Source of the DNA: Rummeliibacillus pycnus_A
GTDB taxonomy: Bacteria; Bacillota; Bacilli; Bacillales_A; Planococcaceae
Direction of reading: 5' to 3'
Assembly: GCF_044359855.1 (NCBI RefSeq)
Contig: NZ_CP132291.1
Location: forward strand, 1,674,001-1,738,000
DNA length: 64,000 nucleotides
Shown in pieces: positions 61,921 through 64,000 of the stretch. The notes under the pieces were generated by a model that was given only the letters and a program-made list of their open reading frames with translations, was not told where the DNA came from and did no database searches. Positions within the stretch are counted from its first letter, which is position 1. Each line of letters starts with the position of its first letter. The position numbers were made by a program, and so were the translations under genes.

Positions 61921-63390
61921 CTATAGTTGCTCTTTTAATATTGATTTCAATAATTCAATTGCATCTTCGTCTGATGAATCATTTGTTCCAAGCTGTCCTT
62001 TAAATGCTTTAGAGAGTATAGACTGTTTTAAAATGTCTATCGTGTTTTCTAAGTTCAGAATTCTATTTATTTCTTCTTCATTATCAAACACTTTATCTAA
62101 AATTTTTACAATTTCATTTTGTTCTTCGATTGGAGGTAACGGGAAAACATAATTTTTTAAGAATTCTTTAGGAACCCTTTGTTGACCAACAGCACCTGTC
62201 ATTTCGGCTTTAGCTTCATATCTGAATTTACTAGCTCTTAAAAAATAATGAACATAATTTTCATTTAACCATTTGGACGTCCTTAATACGTGAAACTCTG
62301 TTGAACCAAATCCAATGCCATTAATTAATCCTTTCGCAATTGCAAATTTACCATTTTCCATACATGGAGTTATTTTAGCAAACAAAATATCTTTTTCTAT
62401 GAAAAATGTATAACCTTTTTTCACTTTTGAAAATGGTCTCTCCTCAATTTCTAGAATCTTTCCAATTACTTCATCAACTGCCGACATTGGGATAAATGAA
62501 CATATTTGTGTATCTTCATATTCAACTTTTAATTTCTTTGGGTTAATTTCGACAACTTCGCCTAATCGAACATTTCTCCATGTACTAGGAATATTTCTAT
62601 TTTCTTCAATTTCTACAATGCATGGTGACCCTTTTATTTTGGATAAAGAATCTAAAATTTCATTTATAGGTGTACTTCGATTACTAAAACGCCATTTTTT
62701 TGTTAACTTCCCATTGAATGCATTTATTAATACTGATTCTTTACGAAGATCAAACGTTTTCTTCGCTTCATCAATTAAAAGCTTCGCTTCATCAATTTTC
62801 CCTAGCAAACGTTCAACTTTTTCAACAATTCGTTGTTGTTCTTTTAACGGTAGTAAAGGAATTCTTTCATTTTTTACACTAGTTAAATTTAGTTCAATTT
62901 GATTTGTACTCCCACTCCATAAGTTTTCTAATATGTTTTGAATATACGGACCCGATAACCATCTGAATAAATATCTAGCATCCATTAATTTAGGATTAAC
63001 TCTTATAACAGTAACATGAGAATCTGTAACAGTTGGGGTAATTAAATCTGAATCAATAATTGCTAATCTACCTATAGTTCCTGTACCTGTAGAATTCCAA
63101 AGAATATCATTTTTCCTTAGAAATCTCTCTTCTGTATATTTTTCTAAAGTCGTTTCATCAATATACCTAGCAACAGATAAATCAAAACCACTCCATTGTA
63201 CACATTTTTGTGAAACAACCCTTGCATTTGAAAAATCTACATATTTCGGCGACTTACCTCTTTGTATATAATTACAAACTGATTCTAATTTCACCCAACA
63301 ACTATTTTGTTTCAGTTCATATGGTATCTCACTGTCGATAATTGCATGAGATACTACTTCATCTAAGCTATGTTTCTTCTTAGGCATCCT
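61921..63390 (-). CDS. hsdS: Type I restriction-modification specificity subunit
   Basis: DNA-recognition subunit of a type I restriction system, 489 residues, setting the methylation and restriction target. Two target-recognition domains are present: the first about 25-180, followed by the conserved helix LLPLKEQQRIVEKVERLLGKIDEA; the second about 260-420, followed by PLPPIEEQNEIVKILDKVF. Both half-sites should thus be read. The ATG at 63390 follows GAGGTGG and overlaps the hsdM stop by 11 bp. Confidence 0.92.
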   Translation of the reverse strand, partial: RMPKKKHSLDEVVSHAIIDSEIPYELKQNSCWVKLESVCNYIQRGKSPKYVDFSNARVVSQKCVQWSGFDLSVARYIDETTLEKYTEERFLRKNDILWNSTGTGTIGRLAIIDSDLITPTVTDSHVTVIRVNPKLMDARYLFRWLSGPYIQNILENLWSGSTNQIELNLTSVKNERIPLLPLKEQQRIVEKVERLLGKIDEAKLLIDEAKKTFDLRKESVLINAFNGKLTKKWRFSNRSTPINEILDSLSKIKGSPCIVEIEENRNIPSTWRNVRLGEVVEINPKKLKVEYEDTQICSFIPMSAVDEVIGKILEIEERPFSKVKKGYTFFIEKDILFAKITPCMENGKFAIAKGLINGIGFGSTEFHVLRTSKWLNENYVHYFLRASKFRYEAKAEMTGAVGQQRVPKEFLKNYVFPLPPIEEQNEIVKILDKVFDNEEEINRILNLENTIDILKQSILSKAFKGQLGTNDSSDEDAIELLKSILKEQL

Positions 63391-64000
63391 TATCCACCTC
63401 AATTGCACGCAATTCATCTACTACTTCTGTTAAGAATCCCATTGCTTGCTGAAGTTTTGCAATCGCTTCTTGTGCTGATTCGATTGGATCTGGTAAGTTA
63501 TCATAAGCTGACAATGAATCATCTGCAATTAACCCGATGTCTAAGCTATCATCTTTCTTCGCAATCTCTTCTCGTGAAAAACGGTTCCATCGGTCATCTG
63601 TTATAACATCTCGATCTTCTGCATGGTATGCTACGATGAAGTCTTCAAAGTGTTTTTCTGTTAATGGTGTACGCTTTCCGAAGTTTGGCATATTTGTACG
63701 TAAATCATATACCCAAACATCTTTTGTATTATCTTTATCTGATGTTCCACGAGTAAAGAACAATACATTTGTTTTAACACCTTGAGCATAGAAGATTCCT
63801 GTAGGTAGACGTAAGATCGTGTGTAAGTTACATTTATTCATCAAGTCACGACGAATGTCTGCTCCAACACCTGATTCGAATAATACGTTATCTGGTAGCA
63901 CTACTGCTGCACGTGCTTTTCCGTCAGCTTTTAAACCATTGTAAATTAATTGTAGGAAGTTTAATTGTTTGTTGGATGTTTCATACGTTAAGTCATCACG
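63380..64000 (-). CDS. hsdM: Type I restriction-modification methyltransferase, 5' end outside window
   Basis: The last 206 residues of an N6-adenine methyltransferase subunit. Visible are ARAAVVLPDNVLFESGVGADIRR, the LPTGIFYAQGVKTNVLFFTRG stretch typical of the HsdM C-terminal catalytic domain, and a coiled end that should dock HsdS. The catalytic NPPF motif lies beyond the window. It overlaps hsdS, so the two are coupled. An hsdR gene is not in view. Confidence 0.92.
   Translation of the reverse strand, partial: RDDLTYETSNKQLNFLQLIYNGLKADGKARAAVVLPDNVLFESGVGADIRRDLMNKCNLHTILRLPTGIFYAQGVKTNVLFFTRGTSDKDNTKDVWVYDLRTNMPNFGKRTPLTEKHFEDFIVAYHAEDRDVITDDRWNRFSREEIAKKDDSLDIGLIADDSLSAYDNLPDPIESAQEAIAKLQQAMGFLTEVVDELRAIEVDKDA

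Overview
The window looks like chromosome of a low-GC, endospore-forming Bacillota of the Bacillales, most like Lysinibacillus, Solibacillus or a related Planococcaceae genus. This is inferred from the AT-rich sequence, strong GGAGG ribosome binding sites, a yunB sporulation gene, and gene order shared with the Bacillus subtilis yui/yut/yun, suf and yus regions. No rRNA, tRNA or CRISPR array was recognised. Most genes are on the minus strand.

Region 1 (1-17.2 kb) is conserved core: a partial leucyl aminopeptidase, yuiD, yuiB, a NUDIX hydrolase, two type-II NADH-dehydrogenase-like flavoproteins (yumB, yutJ), Fe-S and thiol small proteins (yutM, yutI, yuzD, yuzB), yutF/yutE, a DUF3055 protein, yutD, lipA, yunB, an HD-GYP protein, yunD/E/F and a VOC protein. 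Region 2 (17.4-22.6 kb) is the complete sufCDSUB Fe-S assembly operon. Region 3 (23.4-30.5 kb) is glutamate synthase gltAB with divergent gltC. Region 4 (30.6-35.3 kb) holds metNIQ behind a clear SAM-I riboswitch, then yusE, yusF, gcvH and yusI. Region 5 (35.4-40.8 kb) is the fadN-fadA-fadE beta-oxidation operon with a FadR-type operator. Region 6 (41-49.6 kb) has a thioredoxin-like gene, a C39-like protein, a 5'-3' exonuclease, the histidine-degradation genes hutU, hutI and hutH, and an OsmC protein.

Region 7 (49.6-64 kb) is accessory: membrane proteins, a Fic toxin with a small antitoxin-like partner, a GGDEF-EAL protein with a decayed GGDEF motif, an Rgg-type regulator divergent from a 32-residue secreted-peptide-like gene (a probable undescribed quorum-sensing pair), pirin, two broken genes (MarR and isochorismatase remnants), an LtrA-like protein, an AlkD-like protein, and a defence-like cluster: the sce7725/sce7726 pair, a small serine recombinase and a type I restriction-modification hsdS/hsdM pair running off the end.

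The longer intergenic gaps carry several families of structured repeats. These are (a) a ~330-bp MITE-like element with terminal inverted repeats, two copies in opposite orientation; (b) ~120-bp GC-rich palindromes, three full copies plus one internally deleted copy whose terminal stems co-vary; (c) a hairpin repeat containing CCATCA(A/G)TGGGGG, three copies. Two of the family-b repeats lie just upstream of relics that resemble the start of an IS1182-type transposase.
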